A stretch of DNA of 61,790 nt from Brevibacterium ravenspurgense (lineage in GTDB: Bacteria; Actinomycetota; Actinomycetes; Actinomycetales; Brevibacteriaceae). A program made the translations under genes and the position numbers. Position 1 is the stretch's first letter; every line of letters starts with the position of its first letter. The stretch spans positions 1 through 61,790 of the forward strand of contig NZ_LQQC01000011.1 in the NCBI RefSeq assembly GCF_001584615.1, given 5' to 3'. The notes beneath the pieces were generated by a model, which ran no database searches, was not told the origin of the DNA, and saw nothing but the letters and a program-made list of their open reading frames with translations. Shown in pieces: positions 49,566 through 58,778 of the stretch.

Positions 49566-51812
49566 TCAGTTGTTGCGCGCTGATTTCGGCTGTGCGGGCG
49601 GCTGTTCTTCTTCTTCGGTTTCGTCGCCGTAGTCGCCGTCTTCTTCGTGGAGGGTGTAGTCGCCGATGACCAGCCCGCCCAGGCCTCCGCCCGCGGGTGC
49701 GGGCTGGGGTTCGGCTTCTGCAGAATCTGACGAGGTGCCGCTCGGCTTATCCGCCTTCTGTTCCGAGGGGCTGTCGGCCAGTACATCGGCCTGCGCGTCC
49801 GACTTGCTGTCAGGCTCGCTGGGCTCGGGCTGAGCCTGCGGCTCAGCCTTGTCGGCAGCTTTTTCCTCAGCCTTCTCCTGGGCTTTTGTGGCCTTCTTGG
49901 CCTTCTTGGGCTTCTTCTTCGGTTCGTCCGGCTGTGGGATCTGCAGTTCGGCCCGCTGTGCAAAGTCTTCAGCGCTGACCTTGTCACCGGGAACTGCCCA
50001 GGCCGATGCCTGTGCAGCGTCACCCTCAGATCCGGCGTCCGCAACATCCGCGCGGCCAGCGACATCTGCGGCAGGCTGCGTCTTCTTCACGGGAGCGGCA
50101 GTGCCGTCTAGACCGAAAGCCCTTCCGCCTTCGTGCTTCTTGGCAGCCTTCTTGCCAACCGGGGCCTGTGCTTCTTCCGAAGCCTGTTTTTCTTCCGGAG
50201 CCTCAGCGCGCGGGGTCTTTGTGACCTTCGTCGGTTCGATCGGACCGCTGCGGTGTGCTGCCGTACCGCGCGGAGTGGCCTTCGGCGGACGTCCGCGCAG
50301 CGCCAGTGTCAGTGCGGCAAGCGGCACGGTGAGCCATGCCGGTCGGTTGCGCAGCTCCGTGACCACTTCGACCAGCAGTCGGTCGATGAGCACTGCGCGC
50401 AGAATCGGGTCGTCCAGGGTGACAGCGCCTTCCACACCGCGGGAGTATCCGGTCAGAAGCGAGTTCTGCGCCCGGTTCGACCATTCGAACTCAGGCGAGT
50501 CCGTGACTTCACGCAGCTGGTCAGGTGACAGACCGGAGATGAGCGGCGCCTCGTCAGCTTCGAGAGCTCCCGTGCGCTTGAGCCGCGCGTAGCCAGCGGC
50601 GTAGTCCAGGGAGCGCAGCAGCGCGACCAGATCGAAGGCCGGGGGCTTCGGTTCGGCGGTCTGTCCGTCGCTGCCCTCTGCGAAGTTGCGCACCCGGGGG
50701 CCAGCGGTGGGAGCCATGATGACATTGCCCAGGGTAAGGTCGCCGTGAATACGCTGCAGACCGCCCACGGATTCGAGGCCGGCAAGCCATTCGCGGTGCC
50801 GTTTGAGGTCGCCGCGCAGCGGTTCGAGCGTCAGCGGTGAACGTTCAAACGCCCAGTCAATGCGCTCCTGCCACTTCTTGATCCACGCGCTTGTGGCATC
50901 AGCGGATTCCACAATGCCGAAGATGCCGGCGAGGTCGCCGTGCAGTTCGCCGATGCGCGAACCGATCGCCCCTGCGGTGTCGACGAAGCTGGCGGTCGAA
51001 CCGGAATCGACTTCGAGTGCCGACCAGACGGCCTGCGCCCACGCGGTGTCAGCTTCAGCTTCACCGCCGGTCAGCATGAGGGTGGGAAGTTCGCACGTCT
51101 CCAGGCCGTAGCCGTCAAACCAGCGACCGGACATCCAGCCGGCAACGTGCGGAACAGCGGCAGAATCGGCCTTTGTGAGCGCCACCGGCATGTGCAGCGC
51201 GGCGGCAGTGGCCGCGTTGAGCACGCGGAAGACCGTGAGCACTGAACGGCTCAGGCCGCGGTCAATGACGACGTTCGTGACGTTAGCGCGGTCCGAAACC
51301 GTAACCTGGGCCGAACTGAGAGCATCGGCCACAGCGACCGATGAGCTCAGATCGTCGACATCAACAGCCTGGGGGCTCACGCGGTGTGCGTTGACCTGGT
51401 TGCCGGGGAAGCTGCGGCCGGCGGCAATCGCCCCGACCATCGTGAGGACATAGGCGGGGTCCGCCGCGGCGTCGTACACCCAGACCCGGCCCAGCGTCAG
51501 ATCGTCAATGCGGCCGATGAGGTGCGAGCGCAGGCTGAGCTCTTCTTCGGTCCTGTACGTCAGAGGGATGTTGAGGCGGAACACCTGCTCCGCACCACCC
51601 GGTGTGGTGCTGCCGACGGCGATGACCGATTCATAGCCGTACACCTGACCGCCGCTGGGCAGGTCCAGGTGGAACACCTCGACCGAAGACATCGGGGTGA
51701 CATCCGGGGAGGATGCGAGCACGCGGCCGAGAACCCCCTGCTGCCTCGGAAACCACGACTGCCGGGGCAGCCATTCCGAAAGCAGGTGCTCAAGCTCGCT
51801 GCTGATCGCCAC
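49566..51812 (-). CDS. Maltokinase-like phosphotransferase with long acidic/lysine-rich tail
   Basis: Residues 1-~520 of this 748-residue protein resemble maltokinase/aminoglycoside-phosphotransferase kinases: Mak-type N-cap (LLSEWLPRQSWFPRQQ, FRLNIPLTYR), then the catalytic loop LQRIHGDLTLGNVIM and FDLVALLRSLDYAAGYARL. Residues ~530-748 are a low-complexity Ala/Pro/Lys/Glu-rich region with KKAKKATKAQEKAEEK. In the classical GlgE route Mak is joined to TreS; no treS, glgE or glgB is here. The GTG start has GAGGAG upstream. Substrate is inferred only from the family. Confidence 0.75.
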   Translation of the reverse strand: MAISSELEHLLSEWLPRQSWFPRQQGVLGRVLASSPDVTPMSSVEVFHLDLPSGGQVYGYESVIAVGSTTPGGAEQVFRLNIPLTYRTEEELSLRSHLIGRIDDLTLGRVWVYDAAADPAYVLTMVGAIAAGRSFPGNQVNAHRVSPQAVDVDDLSSSVAVADALSSAQVTVSDRANVTNVVIDRGLSRSVLTVFRVLNAATAAALHMPVALTKADSAAVPHVAGWMSGRWFDGYGLETCELPTLMLTGGEAEADTAWAQAVWSALEVDSGSTASFVDTAGAIGSRIGELHGDLAGIFGIVESADATSAWIKKWQERIDWAFERSPLTLEPLRGDLKRHREWLAGLESVGGLQRIHGDLTLGNVIMAPTAGPRVRNFAEGSDGQTAEPKPPAFDLVALLRSLDYAAGYARLKRTGALEADEAPLISGLSPDQLREVTDSPEFEWSNRAQNSLLTGYSRGVEGAVTLDDPILRAVLIDRLLVEVVTELRNRPAWLTVPLAALTLALRGRPPKATPRGTAAHRSGPIEPTKVTKTPRAEAPEEKQASEEAQAPVGKKAAKKHEGGRAFGLDGTAAPVKKTQPAADVAGRADVADAGSEGDAAQASAWAVPGDKVSAEDFAQRAELQIPQPDEPKKKPKKAKKATKAQEKAEEKAADKAEPQAQPEPSEPDSKSDAQADVLADSPSEQKADKPSGTSSDSAEAEPQPAPAGGGLGGLVIGDYTLHEEDGDYGDETEEEEQPPAQPKSARNN

Positions 51813-51929
51813 TGTATGTTCTCCTCACCAGGATGGACTGACCCTCCCACTGTATCGGCCAACCCCCATATTTCAGTGATATGACGCGGGAAGTTGCCGT
51901 CCCGTCAGCTAAAGGTCGAGAATGAAAAC

Positions 51930-53216
51930 GTGTTAATAGACGGCAAGAAACCCCAGGTGCCCCCAACAGCTGCTGAAATCCGTGAGGCCGCCTCGCGAAT
52001 TCAGCCGAAAGTGGTTTCGACGCCCCTGCACATTTCCGAGCGGCTGTCGGCCGCGACGGGAGCCACCGTCTACCTCAAGCGCGAAGACCTGCAGGCTGTC
52101 CGCTCCTACAAGGTGCGCGGCGCGTTCAACTTCATGCTTCAGCTGACCCCAGAAGAACGGGCCCGCGGTGTTGTCGCCGCATCGGCTGGCAACCACGCGC
52201 AGGGCTTCGCCCAGGCGTGCAACGATCTGGGCATTGACGGGCGGATCATCGTTCCGCGCACCACCCCGCAGCAGAAGATCCAGCGCATCCGCCATTTCGG
52301 CGGCGAGCGCGTGACCGTCCAAATTGAAGGTTCCACCTACGACGACTCTTCGGCACTGGCCAAGCGCTACGCCGAACGGACCGGCGCTCTCATGGTGTCG
52401 GCGTTTGACCACCCGCGCACAATTGCCGGGCAGGGCACGATCGGTGTTGAGATCCGCGATCAGCTGGGCTACGACCCCGATTACATCGTCGTGCCGATCG
52501 GCGGCGGCGGAGTTCTGGCAGGCATTGCCGAATACGCACGCGAAGCCATGCCCAACACCAAGGTCATCGGCATGGAGCCGGCGGGCGCTGCTTCCATGAT
52601 CGCCGCATGTTCCGCCGGAAAGCCGGTCGAACTTCCCGAAATCGACTCCTTTGCTGACGGTGCCGCGGTGCGCCGCGCCGGTGATGTCACGTACCAGATG
52701 ATCTCCGGCATGGACCTTGAGCTGCACCCGGTTCCGGAGGGCCGGATCGCGAAGGAAATGCTCGATTTGTACCAGGTGGACGGCATCATCGCCGAGCCCG
52801 CCGGTGCCATCGCCTCGGCCTCTGTCGGTCCGGAAGGGTCTTTCGCCCCGCTCGAAGTTCCCGCGGGTTCGTCTGTCGTGTGTGTTCTCACCGGCGGCAA
52901 CAACGATATTTCCCGCTACTCGGAAATCCTTGAGCGCTCGCTCGTGTGGGAGGGGCTCAAGCACTACTTCATTGTGAACTTCCCGCAGGAGCCGGGGGCT
53001 CTTCGCCGGTTCCTCGACGAGGTGCTGGGCCCGGATGACGATGTCGCCCTGTTTGAGTACATGAAGCGCTCCGGGCGCGAAACCGGTCCCGCTTTTGTCG
53101 GCATCACGCTGGGCAATGCGGCTGATCTGCCCGGTCTGCTGCAGCGGATGGACGAATCGCCTCTCGAAATCGAAAAGGTCGGCGAGGACTCGCCTCTGTT
53201 CCACATGTTCGTCTGA
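51930..53216 (+). CDS. ilvA: Threonine ammonia-lyase (biosynthetic type, short)
   Basis: It converts threonine to 2-oxobutyrate, the first step of isoleucine synthesis; PLP fold-type II. The PLP Lys is in VRSYKVRGAFNFML. Further motifs: ASAGNHAQGFAQAC, PIGGGGVLAGIAEY (PLP phosphate loop), and TGGNNDISRYSEILERSL. An ACT-like C-terminal part (HYFIVNFPQEPGALRRFLDE) suggests isoleucine feedback. I prefer the GTG at 51930; the frame opens at TTG 51894 and neither has a strong Shine-Dalgarno sequence, so the start is unsure. Confidence 0.9.
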   Translation: MLIDGKKPQVPPTAAEIREAASRIQPKVVSTPLHISERLSAATGATVYLKREDLQAVRSYKVRGAFNFMLQLTPEERARGVVAASAGNHAQGFAQACNDLGIDGRIIVPRTTPQQKIQRIRHFGGERVTVQIEGSTYDDSSALAKRYAERTGALMVSAFDHPRTIAGQGTIGVEIRDQLGYDPDYIVVPIGGGGVLAGIAEYAREAMPNTKVIGMEPAGAASMIAACSAGKPVELPEIDSFADGAAVRRAGDVTYQMISGMDLELHPVPEGRIAKEMLDLYQVDGIIAEPAGAIASASVGPEGSFAPLEVPAGSSVVCVLTGGNNDISRYSEILERSLVWEGLKHYFIVNFPQEPGALRRFLDEVLGPDDDVALFEYMKRSGRETGPAFVGITLGNAADLPGLLQRMDESPLEIEKVGEDSPLFHMFV

Positions 53217-53242
53217 GTTCGCACTCGTCTGATTGCGGCAAC

Positions 53243-53273
53243 GCCCCGGTCTGGTCTGCTGCCGGACCGGGGC
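53243..53273 (+). terminator. Hairpin terminator of ilvA
   Basis: GCCCCGGTC (53243-53251) pairs with GACCGGGGC (53265-53273), followed by TTGCTGTGTTT. Confidence 0.7.
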
Positions 53274-53394
53274 TTGCTGTGTTTCCGGTTTGCTGGCCGC
53301 CCCACGCGGACGAGGTGCCGGACACTGTTCCGCCGAGGTGCCGGACTCGTCACCTCCGGGGTGCCGGACTCAAGCTTGTGTCAGTGCCGACAGA

Positions 53395-53400
53395 TAGGCT
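53395..53400 (+). promoter_or_regulatory. -10 hexamer of leaderless quinone reductase promoter
   Basis: TAGGCT ends 6 nt before the ATG at 53407. Confidence 0.6.
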
Positions 53401-53406
53401 TGCCAC

Positions 53407-54555
53407 ATGGCTGAAGTGACGACGATGCGCGCGGTGACAATCCCAGAGCCCGGTGGGCGCGATGCCCTGTGGGTAAAGGCCGTCGACGTTCCGGAATGTC
53501 CGCCCGGGCACGCTCTTGTGCGAGTGGCCGCGGCCGGGGTCAATCGGGCCGACATCGTGCAGCGCGAAGGAAACTACCGTCCTCCCGCGGGTGCCACGCA
53601 GATCCCCGGCCTGGAAGTCGCCGGCACCGTTGTCTCCGTCAACCAGGCAGAAAGTGCTGAGCCTGCGGGAACCAGCGCCGCGGCAGATGGCGCGGCACAC
53701 AGCGCGGCGGGAGTGCAGGCAGGCGATCGCGTGGCGGCTCTGCTCACCGGCGGAGGCTACGCCGAATACGTGCCCGTTCCCGTCGGCCAGCTGATGCCCA
53801 TCCCCACTGTCACCGACCCAAACAGCGGTGCCGATCGCCCCATGACGTTCGCTGAAGCAGCAGCGCTGCCGGAAGTCATGGCCACCGTGTACTCCAACCT
53901 GTTCACCACAGCGCGCCTGCAGCCTGGCGAATGGGTGCTCATCCACGGCGGTGGTTCCGGTATTGGCACCGCGGCCATCCAAATGGCCAAAGCCCACGGA
54001 GCAAAAACAGCCGTCACGGTCGGCAGCCAGCGCAAAGCCGAGTTCTGCCGCAAACTGGGTGCAGATGCCGTCATCAACTACCGCGAAGAAGACTTCGTTG
54101 ACCGCATCAAGCAGATTACGGGGGATGCCCAGCAGCCCGACTCCCCCAATTTCTTCGGGCTTCCACGCGACGACAGCCGCAGGCCTGGCGCTGACGTCAT
54201 CCTCGACATCATGGGTGCGGCCTACCTCGAAAAGAACACGGAAGCACTCACGCGCGACGGCCGGCTGGTGGTCATCAGCCTGCAGGGCGGTGCGAAGGCC
54301 GAACTCAACTTGGGCCGGCTCATGGTGCGCAGGCAGACGGTCATCGCCACGACCCTGCGCGCCCGTTCGGAAGAACAGAAAGCAGCCGTCGTTGCGGGCC
54401 TTCTGCAGGACTTCTGGCCGCACGTGGCAAGCGGCCGCATCGCCCCGGTGGTGTACCGGGAACTTCCCATTGACGACGTCGCCGAAGCCCACCGTCTTTT
54501 GGAAGACGGCGAAGCCATCGGCAAGGTAATCCTCAAGGTAGGTGCACATGACTGA
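53407..54555 (+). CDS. Zinc-independent NAD(P)H quinone oxidoreductase (MDR family)
   Basis: A 382-residue medium-chain reductase of the PIG3/QOR type: VNRADIVQREGNYRPP, GLEVAGTVVSV, the cofactor fold WVLIHGGGSGIGTAAIQMA, and LGADAVINYREEDF. It lacks zinc ligands. An Ala/Glu-rich insertion (NQAESAEPAGTSAAADGAAH) sits between the first two domain parts. It probably reduces quinones or related carbonyls. Leaderless promoter upstream; its stop overlaps the bpa start. Confidence 0.88.
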   Translation: MAEVTTMRAVTIPEPGGRDALWVKAVDVPECPPGHALVRVAAAGVNRADIVQREGNYRPPAGATQIPGLEVAGTVVSVNQAESAEPAGTSAAADGAAHSAAGVQAGDRVAALLTGGGYAEYVPVPVGQLMPIPTVTDPNSGADRPMTFAEAAALPEVMATVYSNLFTTARLQPGEWVLIHGGGSGIGTAAIQMAKAHGAKTAVTVGSQRKAEFCRKLGADAVINYREEDFVDRIKQITGDAQQPDSPNFFGLPRDDSRRPGADVILDIMGAAYLEKNTEALTRDGRLVVISLQGGAKAELNLGRLMVRRQTVIATTLRARSEEQKAAVVAGLLQDFWPHVASGRIAPVVYRELPIDDVAEAHRLLEDGEAIGKVILKVGAHD

Positions 54556-55078
54556 CGCGAACAACACAGCTGAAACCCTCATCGAATCCGAAGAAGAACA
54601 GCAGCCGACTGCTGATGCAGATACGGATTCCATCACTGAAAGCGGCGAAGAAAACAGCGCGGAAGGTGATGAGGAAAGCCCGGATGTCACCGACCCGTCC
54701 CGGGTTCTGCGCATCGGCAACACGCTGAACCGGCTGTTGGAAGACCTGCGCGGCACTGACGATCTCGATGCCGCCGGACGCAAGAGACTCAGCCGCATCC
54801 ACAAGGGCGTACGCGAAGACCTCGCAGAGGTTCTCAGCGACGAACTGCTCGAAGAATACGATCGCGGGGCTGCCGCTCTGCCGGTCACACCGTCGCGCGG
54901 CGAACTGCTCATCGCCATTTCGCACGCTTCGGGGTGGATTGACGGTCTGGTGCAGAGCATCCAAACCGCCATCATGGCCCGCCAGGCCATGAGCGGCGAG
55001 GGTCAGCAGCCCGCCCCCGCGGCTCAGGCTGTCAGGAAGCCCGGACACACACCGGCGGGGCCGGGCAACTACCTGTAA
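54548..55078 (+). CDS. bpa: Bacterial proteasome activator
   Basis: A 176-residue member of the DUF2587/Bpa (PafE) family that opens the 20S proteasome gate in ATP-independent degradation. The acidic disordered N-terminus (~50 residues) is followed by an all-helical domain: DPSRVLRIGNTLNRLLEDLR, LSRIHKGVREDLAEVLSDEL and ASGWIDGLVQSIQTAIMARQ. The C-terminus ends GPGNYL, matching the GQYL-type gate-opening motif of PafE. The ATG overlaps the preceding stop by 8 nt (ATGACTGA). Proteasome subunits are not in the window. Confidence 0.85.
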   Translation: MTDANNTAETLIESEEEQQPTADADTDSITESGEENSAEGDEESPDVTDPSRVLRIGNTLNRLLEDLRGTDDLDAAGRKRLSRIHKGVREDLAEVLSDELLEEYDRGAAALPVTPSRGELLIAISHASGWIDGLVQSIQTAIMARQAMSGEGQQPAPAAQAVRKPGHTPAGPGNYL

Positions 55079-55088
55079 TAGGACAGCA

Positions 55089-55661
55089 GTGGGACTGTTT
55101 TCTTGGCTGCGGTCACGCCCGTCAGACGGTGGCGACCAGCGGGCCGATTCACTGGATGCCCGCCTGGGAACAGGCCTGTGGCGTCAGCACCGCGACCGTT
55201 TCGGCCGCGCGGTCGACAGGCTGTACGCAACCGCCGTGCAGGCCCAGAAGGAATCCGTCAGCGTCCCGGCGGTCACGGCGGTGGTCGAACTGACCCACCG
55301 ACTGTCTGAACTCGACCAGCGTGCCGCCCACATTGCCGAATACGCCCACAGCAGGTGGCCGCTGGAAGGGCTTGTTCTCCCCGCCGATGTTCGCCAGCAG
55401 GTGGGTGACCTTCCCGAACTGCTCAGCCGCGCAGCGGGAAAAGTATCCGAAGCAGCGCAGGCGGCGGCTCATGTACGCGTCGCTGTACGGCAAGCAGATA
55501 ACGCTGGCCAGAGTGGGCCACAAGCACCAGAGCCCGCAGCCGGACCAGCGGATGCCGCTGCCGCATCGGCTGCTCGGTTCGTCGATGACGCCGAAGCTCT
55601 GATCGCCGAAGCCCAGACACGCACAGGGGTACGGGGCACCGCGGGAAGGGAAACACCATGA
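55089..55661 (+). CDS. Conserved-looking helical protein downstream of bpa
   Basis: A 190-residue, mostly alpha-helical, Ala-rich protein (WLRSRPSDGGDQRADSLDARLG; AVDRLYATAVQAQKESVSVP; ELTHRLSELDQRAAHIAEY). No domain recognised. GTG start with AGGA upstream. It follows bpa by 10 nt and overlaps the next gene by 4 nt (ATGA), so it belongs to the same operon; possible roles are as a partner of Bpa or of the hydrolase. Confidence 0.65.
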   Translation: MGLFSWLRSRPSDGGDQRADSLDARLGTGLWRQHRDRFGRAVDRLYATAVQAQKESVSVPAVTAVVELTHRLSELDQRAAHIAEYAHSRWPLEGLVLPADVRQQVGDLPELLSRAAGKVSEAAQAAAHVRVAVRQADNAGQSGPQAPEPAAGPADAAAASAARFVDDAEALIAEAQTRTGVRGTAGRETP

Positions 55662-56539
55662 GCATGCACCTGCCAGACGAACGCGCTTTGGCCGGTATCC
55701 GTCTGATCGCCACGGATGTCGACGGCACTCTGTTGGAAACCGGTACGCCCATCACCACCCGCGTCCTTGAGGCCATCGATGCGGTTCGCGAAACAGGCGC
55801 ACACGTTGTTCCCGTCACCGGCAGACCCCTGCGCTGGATGGACCCGGTAGCGGCGCAGCTGCCGCAGCTTCAGTGGGCCATCTGCGCCAACGGATCTGCT
55901 GTACTCGACATGCAGAGTGGACAGCTGGCGGCTGCCTACGGCATTGATCCCGGCCAGTTGGTTGATTTCCGCGAACGCCTGCACTCTGTTCTTCCGCAGG
56001 CAGTGCTGGCCTATGAAACTCCGGACGGGTCGTTCACGTCGCCGGGCTTCGTCCATGATTCAGCAACCGAACTGTCCGAATCAGCTGCTGTGCGGGCTCG
56101 CCTAGAGGCTCCCGAAATCGCCTATGGCGAAGAAAGCACGCTCGGCACGGTGCTCAAAGTTCTTGTGCGGATTCCCGGTTCCTATGATTCCGAGGCTCTT
56201 CTGAACGCTGTCAGCCCGCTGACCAGCGGGATTTTCCACCCCACGCATTCCAACCCGTCATCGGGTCTGATTGAACTGGCGGCCCCCGGCATCACAAAAG
56301 CGCACACTCTCGAAGTCTTTGCCGCTGATCGTGGAATCGGCTCCCCCGAAGTCGCGGCGTTCGGAGACATGCCCAATGACATCGAAATGCTCACGTGGGC
56401 CGGTGCGGGCTTTGCAATAGCCGACGGCCACCAGCAGGCACTGCAGGCCGCAGCATTCCGCGCCCCGTCGCTGGCTGACGGCGGCATCGCCCCTGTTCTC
56501 GAGGCGATTGCCCGCGCCCGCTCAGCGGAACTCGGCTGA
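55658..56539 (+). CDS. Cof-type HAD-IIB hydrolase
   Basis: A 293-residue phosphatase of the Cof family: motif I IATDVDGTLLE (two Asp), motif II VPVTGRPL, motif III/IV KAHTLEVFAADRGI and AAFGDMPNDIEML. The type IIB cap has the usual layout. Likely a sugar-phosphate or nucleotide-derived phosphatase. Last gene of the bpa operon; its 3' end overlaps the convergent second HAD gene by 18 nt. Confidence 0.88.
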   Translation: MSMHLPDERALAGIRLIATDVDGTLLETGTPITTRVLEAIDAVRETGAHVVPVTGRPLRWMDPVAAQLPQLQWAICANGSAVLDMQSGQLAAAYGIDPGQLVDFRERLHSVLPQAVLAYETPDGSFTSPGFVHDSATELSESAAVRARLEAPEIAYGEESTLGTVLKVLVRIPGSYDSEALLNAVSPLTSGIFHPTHSNPSSGLIELAAPGITKAHTLEVFAADRGIGSPEVAAFGDMPNDIEMLTWAGAGFAIADGHQQALQAAAFRAPSLADGGIAPVLEAIARARSAELG

Positions 56540-57355
56540 GATTTCGTCCTTCGTCAGGTCGAAGAAGTTCACCAGCTGTTCGGCCAGACCGTCTTCTTCA
56601 ACCGGGGCGGCGATGATGTCGGCGTAGGCGCCCAGCTTCTCTTTCGACTGACCCATGACAATCGCGGTGTCGACCCACTGAAGCATTTCGACGTCGTTTG
56701 AACCGTCGCCGGCACCGATCGTGTGCTTCTGTTCAACGCCGAGGTTCACGCCCACGCGCTGAATGGCGCTGGCCTTGGAAACCCCGTCGGGCTGAATGTC
56801 CAACCAGTTCGACCAGCCGACCGAATAGGTGACCCCGTGCAGGCCGATGTTCTGGACAGACTTTTCGAATGCGGCATTGTCGATCGTCATTTCGCGCATG
56901 ACGATTCGCGTAGCCGTTTTTGTTTTGAGGTCCTCGAAGCTTGTCACACGCAGGTCGCTGCCTACTGCAAGGTCGCCGTCGGGGAACTGCCCGGAGGACC
57001 AGCGCACCAGGTCGGTGTCTTCGACCATGTAGAGGGCTTCGGGAAGCACCGAGGACATCCGCTCAAGCGCCGGGCCGGGGTCGAAGCATTCGACGTGGTA
57101 GACGTCCCATCCTCGGTCGGATTCAGCATCGAGTTCCACAATGACCGCCCCGTTTGAGGCGACCACGTAGCCGTGGGTGAGGCCCAGCCGGTTGGCGACA
57201 TCGAGTGCCCCGTCGACGGTGCGGCCGGTGGCGATGACCACGTGGTGACCGCGCCTGGCCACCGCACGGATGACTGCTCGGGTGTAATCCGACAGTCGGT
57301 TCTCGTAGTCGACTACTGTTCCATCGAGGTCAAGGGCGACGATGTACTCGGTCAC
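56522..57355 (-). CDS. Second Cof-type HAD-IIB hydrolase
   Basis: A 277-residue paralogue: motif I VALDLDGTVVDYENRL, motif II VIATGRTVDGAL, Lys in DGVSKASAIQRVGV, and TIGAGDGSNDVEML. The GTG start has AGGAGA 5 nt upstream. It follows serS by 37 nt on the same strand and may share its transcript. Substrate unknown. Confidence 0.87.
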   Translation of the reverse strand: MTEYIVALDLDGTVVDYENRLSDYTRAVIRAVARRGHHVVIATGRTVDGALDVANRLGLTHGYVVASNGAVIVELDAESDRGWDVYHVECFDPGPALERMSSVLPEALYMVEDTDLVRWSSGQFPDGDLAVGSDLRVTSFEDLKTKTATRIVMREMTIDNAAFEKSVQNIGLHGVTYSVGWSNWLDIQPDGVSKASAIQRVGVNLGVEQKHTIGAGDGSNDVEMLQWVDTAIVMGQSKEKLGAYADIIAAPVEEDGLAEQLVNFFDLTKDEISAEFR

Positions 57356-57392
57356 GATCTCTCCTGTGAGTCATCCGGCTGTGGTCGGTGTG

Positions 57393-58679
57393 TCAGTGCC
57401 GCGGCCCTTCCGGCCCCCACGCCTTGATGCCGCCCAGGTAGGGCTGCAGTGCGGCGGGAACGTTGACCGACCCGTCTGCCTGCTGGTGGTTTTCCAGAAT
57501 CGCCACGATCCAGCGGGTGTTCGCCACGGTTCCGTTGAGGGTGGCGACCGCTTCGGTCTTGCCGTCTTCACCGCGGGTGCGGATGTTCAGCCGGCGGGAC
57601 TGGAATGTGGTGCAGTTCGAGGTGGAGGTCAGTTCGCGGTAGGTGTTCTGGGTGGGCACCCAGGCTTCCGTGTCGTATTTGCGCGCGGCGGAGTCGCCGA
57701 GGTCACCGGCGGCAATGTCGATCACGCGGTAGGGCAGTTCGCAGTACCCGAGCATCTTTTCCTGCAGGTCGAGCATGCGCTGGTGTTCGGCTTCGGCGTC
57801 TTCCACGTGGGTGAAGGCGAACATTTCGACCTTCTGGAACTGGTGGACGCGGATGATTCCGCGGGTGTCCTTACCGTAGGATCCGGCTTCGCGGCGGTAG
57901 CAGCTGGAAATGCCGCCCAGGCGGATGGGACCGTCGGACAGGTCGATGATTTCGTCTTTGTAGTAGCCGGCCAGCGCCACTTCCGAGGTGCCGACCAGGT
58001 AGAGGTCGTCACGTTCCAGGAAGTAGATTTCGTCAGCGTGCTCACCCATGAATCCGGTGCCGGACATGATTTCGGGTTTGACGAGCGTCGGCGTGACGAC
58101 GGGGGTGAAGCCGGCCTCGATGGCGGTGTCCATTGCCAGGTTGAGCAGCGCCATTTCAAGGCGTGCACCGAAGCCGGTCAGGTAGTGGAAGCGCGATCCG
58201 GACACCTTGGCGCCGCGGCCGGTGTCGATTGCGGACAGGCCTTCGCCGATTTCCAGGTGGTCTTTCGGCTCAAAGCCCTCTGCTGCGAAGTCGCGGGGCG
58301 TTCCTTCACGGCGGATCTCGACGGAGTCTTCTTCCCCGCCGGAGGGCACACCGTCGATGATGAGGTTCGGAACCTTCTGCACCGCGGCGGTGAAGGCCTG
58401 TTCGGCTTCCGAAGCGTCGGCTTCGAGCGACTTGACGCGCTCGGCCAGCTGTTTGGCTTCGGCTACGAGCGCCTGCTTGGCTTCGGGGTCCTTTTCCTGC
58501 GAAACCTTCTTCCCGAAGGCCTTCTGCTGGGCGCGAGCCTCTTCGAAAGCGGTCAGGCTCTGCCGACGGGCAGAATCGGCGGACAGGACGTCGTCAATCA
58601 GTTCGACGCTTCCGCCGCGGGCCCGCTGCGAGGCCTTGAATACGTCCGGGTTGTTCCTCAGCTGCACAAGATCAATCAC
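57393..58679 (-). CDS. serS: Seryl-tRNA synthetase
   Basis: A 428-residue class II synthetase: N-terminal coiled-coil arm (residues 1-110, [20 protein letters not shown]), motif 2 [20 protein letters not shown], and motif 3 [20 protein letters not shown]. Three tRNA-Ser genes for its use lie in this window. The GTG at 58679 gives the standard N-terminus; a further open frame to 58898 is a read-through of the upstream region. A TAAGCT ends 7 nt before the GTG. No T-box leader is seen. Confidence 0.95.
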   Translation of the reverse strand: MIDLVQLRNNPDVFKASQRARGGSVELIDDVLSADSARRQSLTAFEEARAQQKAFGKKVSQEKDPEAKQALVAEAKQLAERVKSLEADASEAEQAFTAAVQKVPNLIIDGVPSGGEEDSVEIRREGTPRDFAAEGFEPKDHLEIGEGLSAIDTGRGAKVSGSRFHYLTGFGARLEMALLNLAMDTAIEAGFTPVVTPTLVKPEIMSGTGFMGEHADEIYFLERDDLYLVGTSEVALAGYYKDEIIDLSDGPIRLGGISSCYRREAGSYGKDTRGIIRVHQFQKVEMFAFTHVEDAEAEHQRMLDLQEKMLGYCELPYRVIDIAAGDLGDSAARKYDTEAWVPTQNTYRELTSTSNCTTFQSRRLNIRTRGEDGKTEAVATLNGTVANTRWIVAILENHQQADGSVNVPAALQPYLGGIKAWGPEGPRH

Positions 58680-58686
58680 GCCCCTA

Positions 58687-58692
58687 AGCTTA
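58687..58692 (-). promoter_or_regulatory. -10 hexamer of leaderless serS promoter
   Basis: TAAGCT on the minus strand ends 7 nt before the GTG at 58679. Confidence 0.5.
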
Positions 58693-58766
58693 GCCGGCCC
58701 TGTCGAACGTGCAGGTGACGGGAGTGAGAACGTCCCGATCCGCACGAACCTCACAGCCGGGGCGGC

Positions 58767-58772
58767 TAGACT
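58767..58772 (+). promoter_or_regulatory. -10 hexamer of leaderless promoter for the DAGK gene
   Basis: TAGACT ends 6 nt before the ATG at 58779, divergent from the serS promoter. Confidence 0.6.
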
Positions 58773-58778
58773 CGCATC

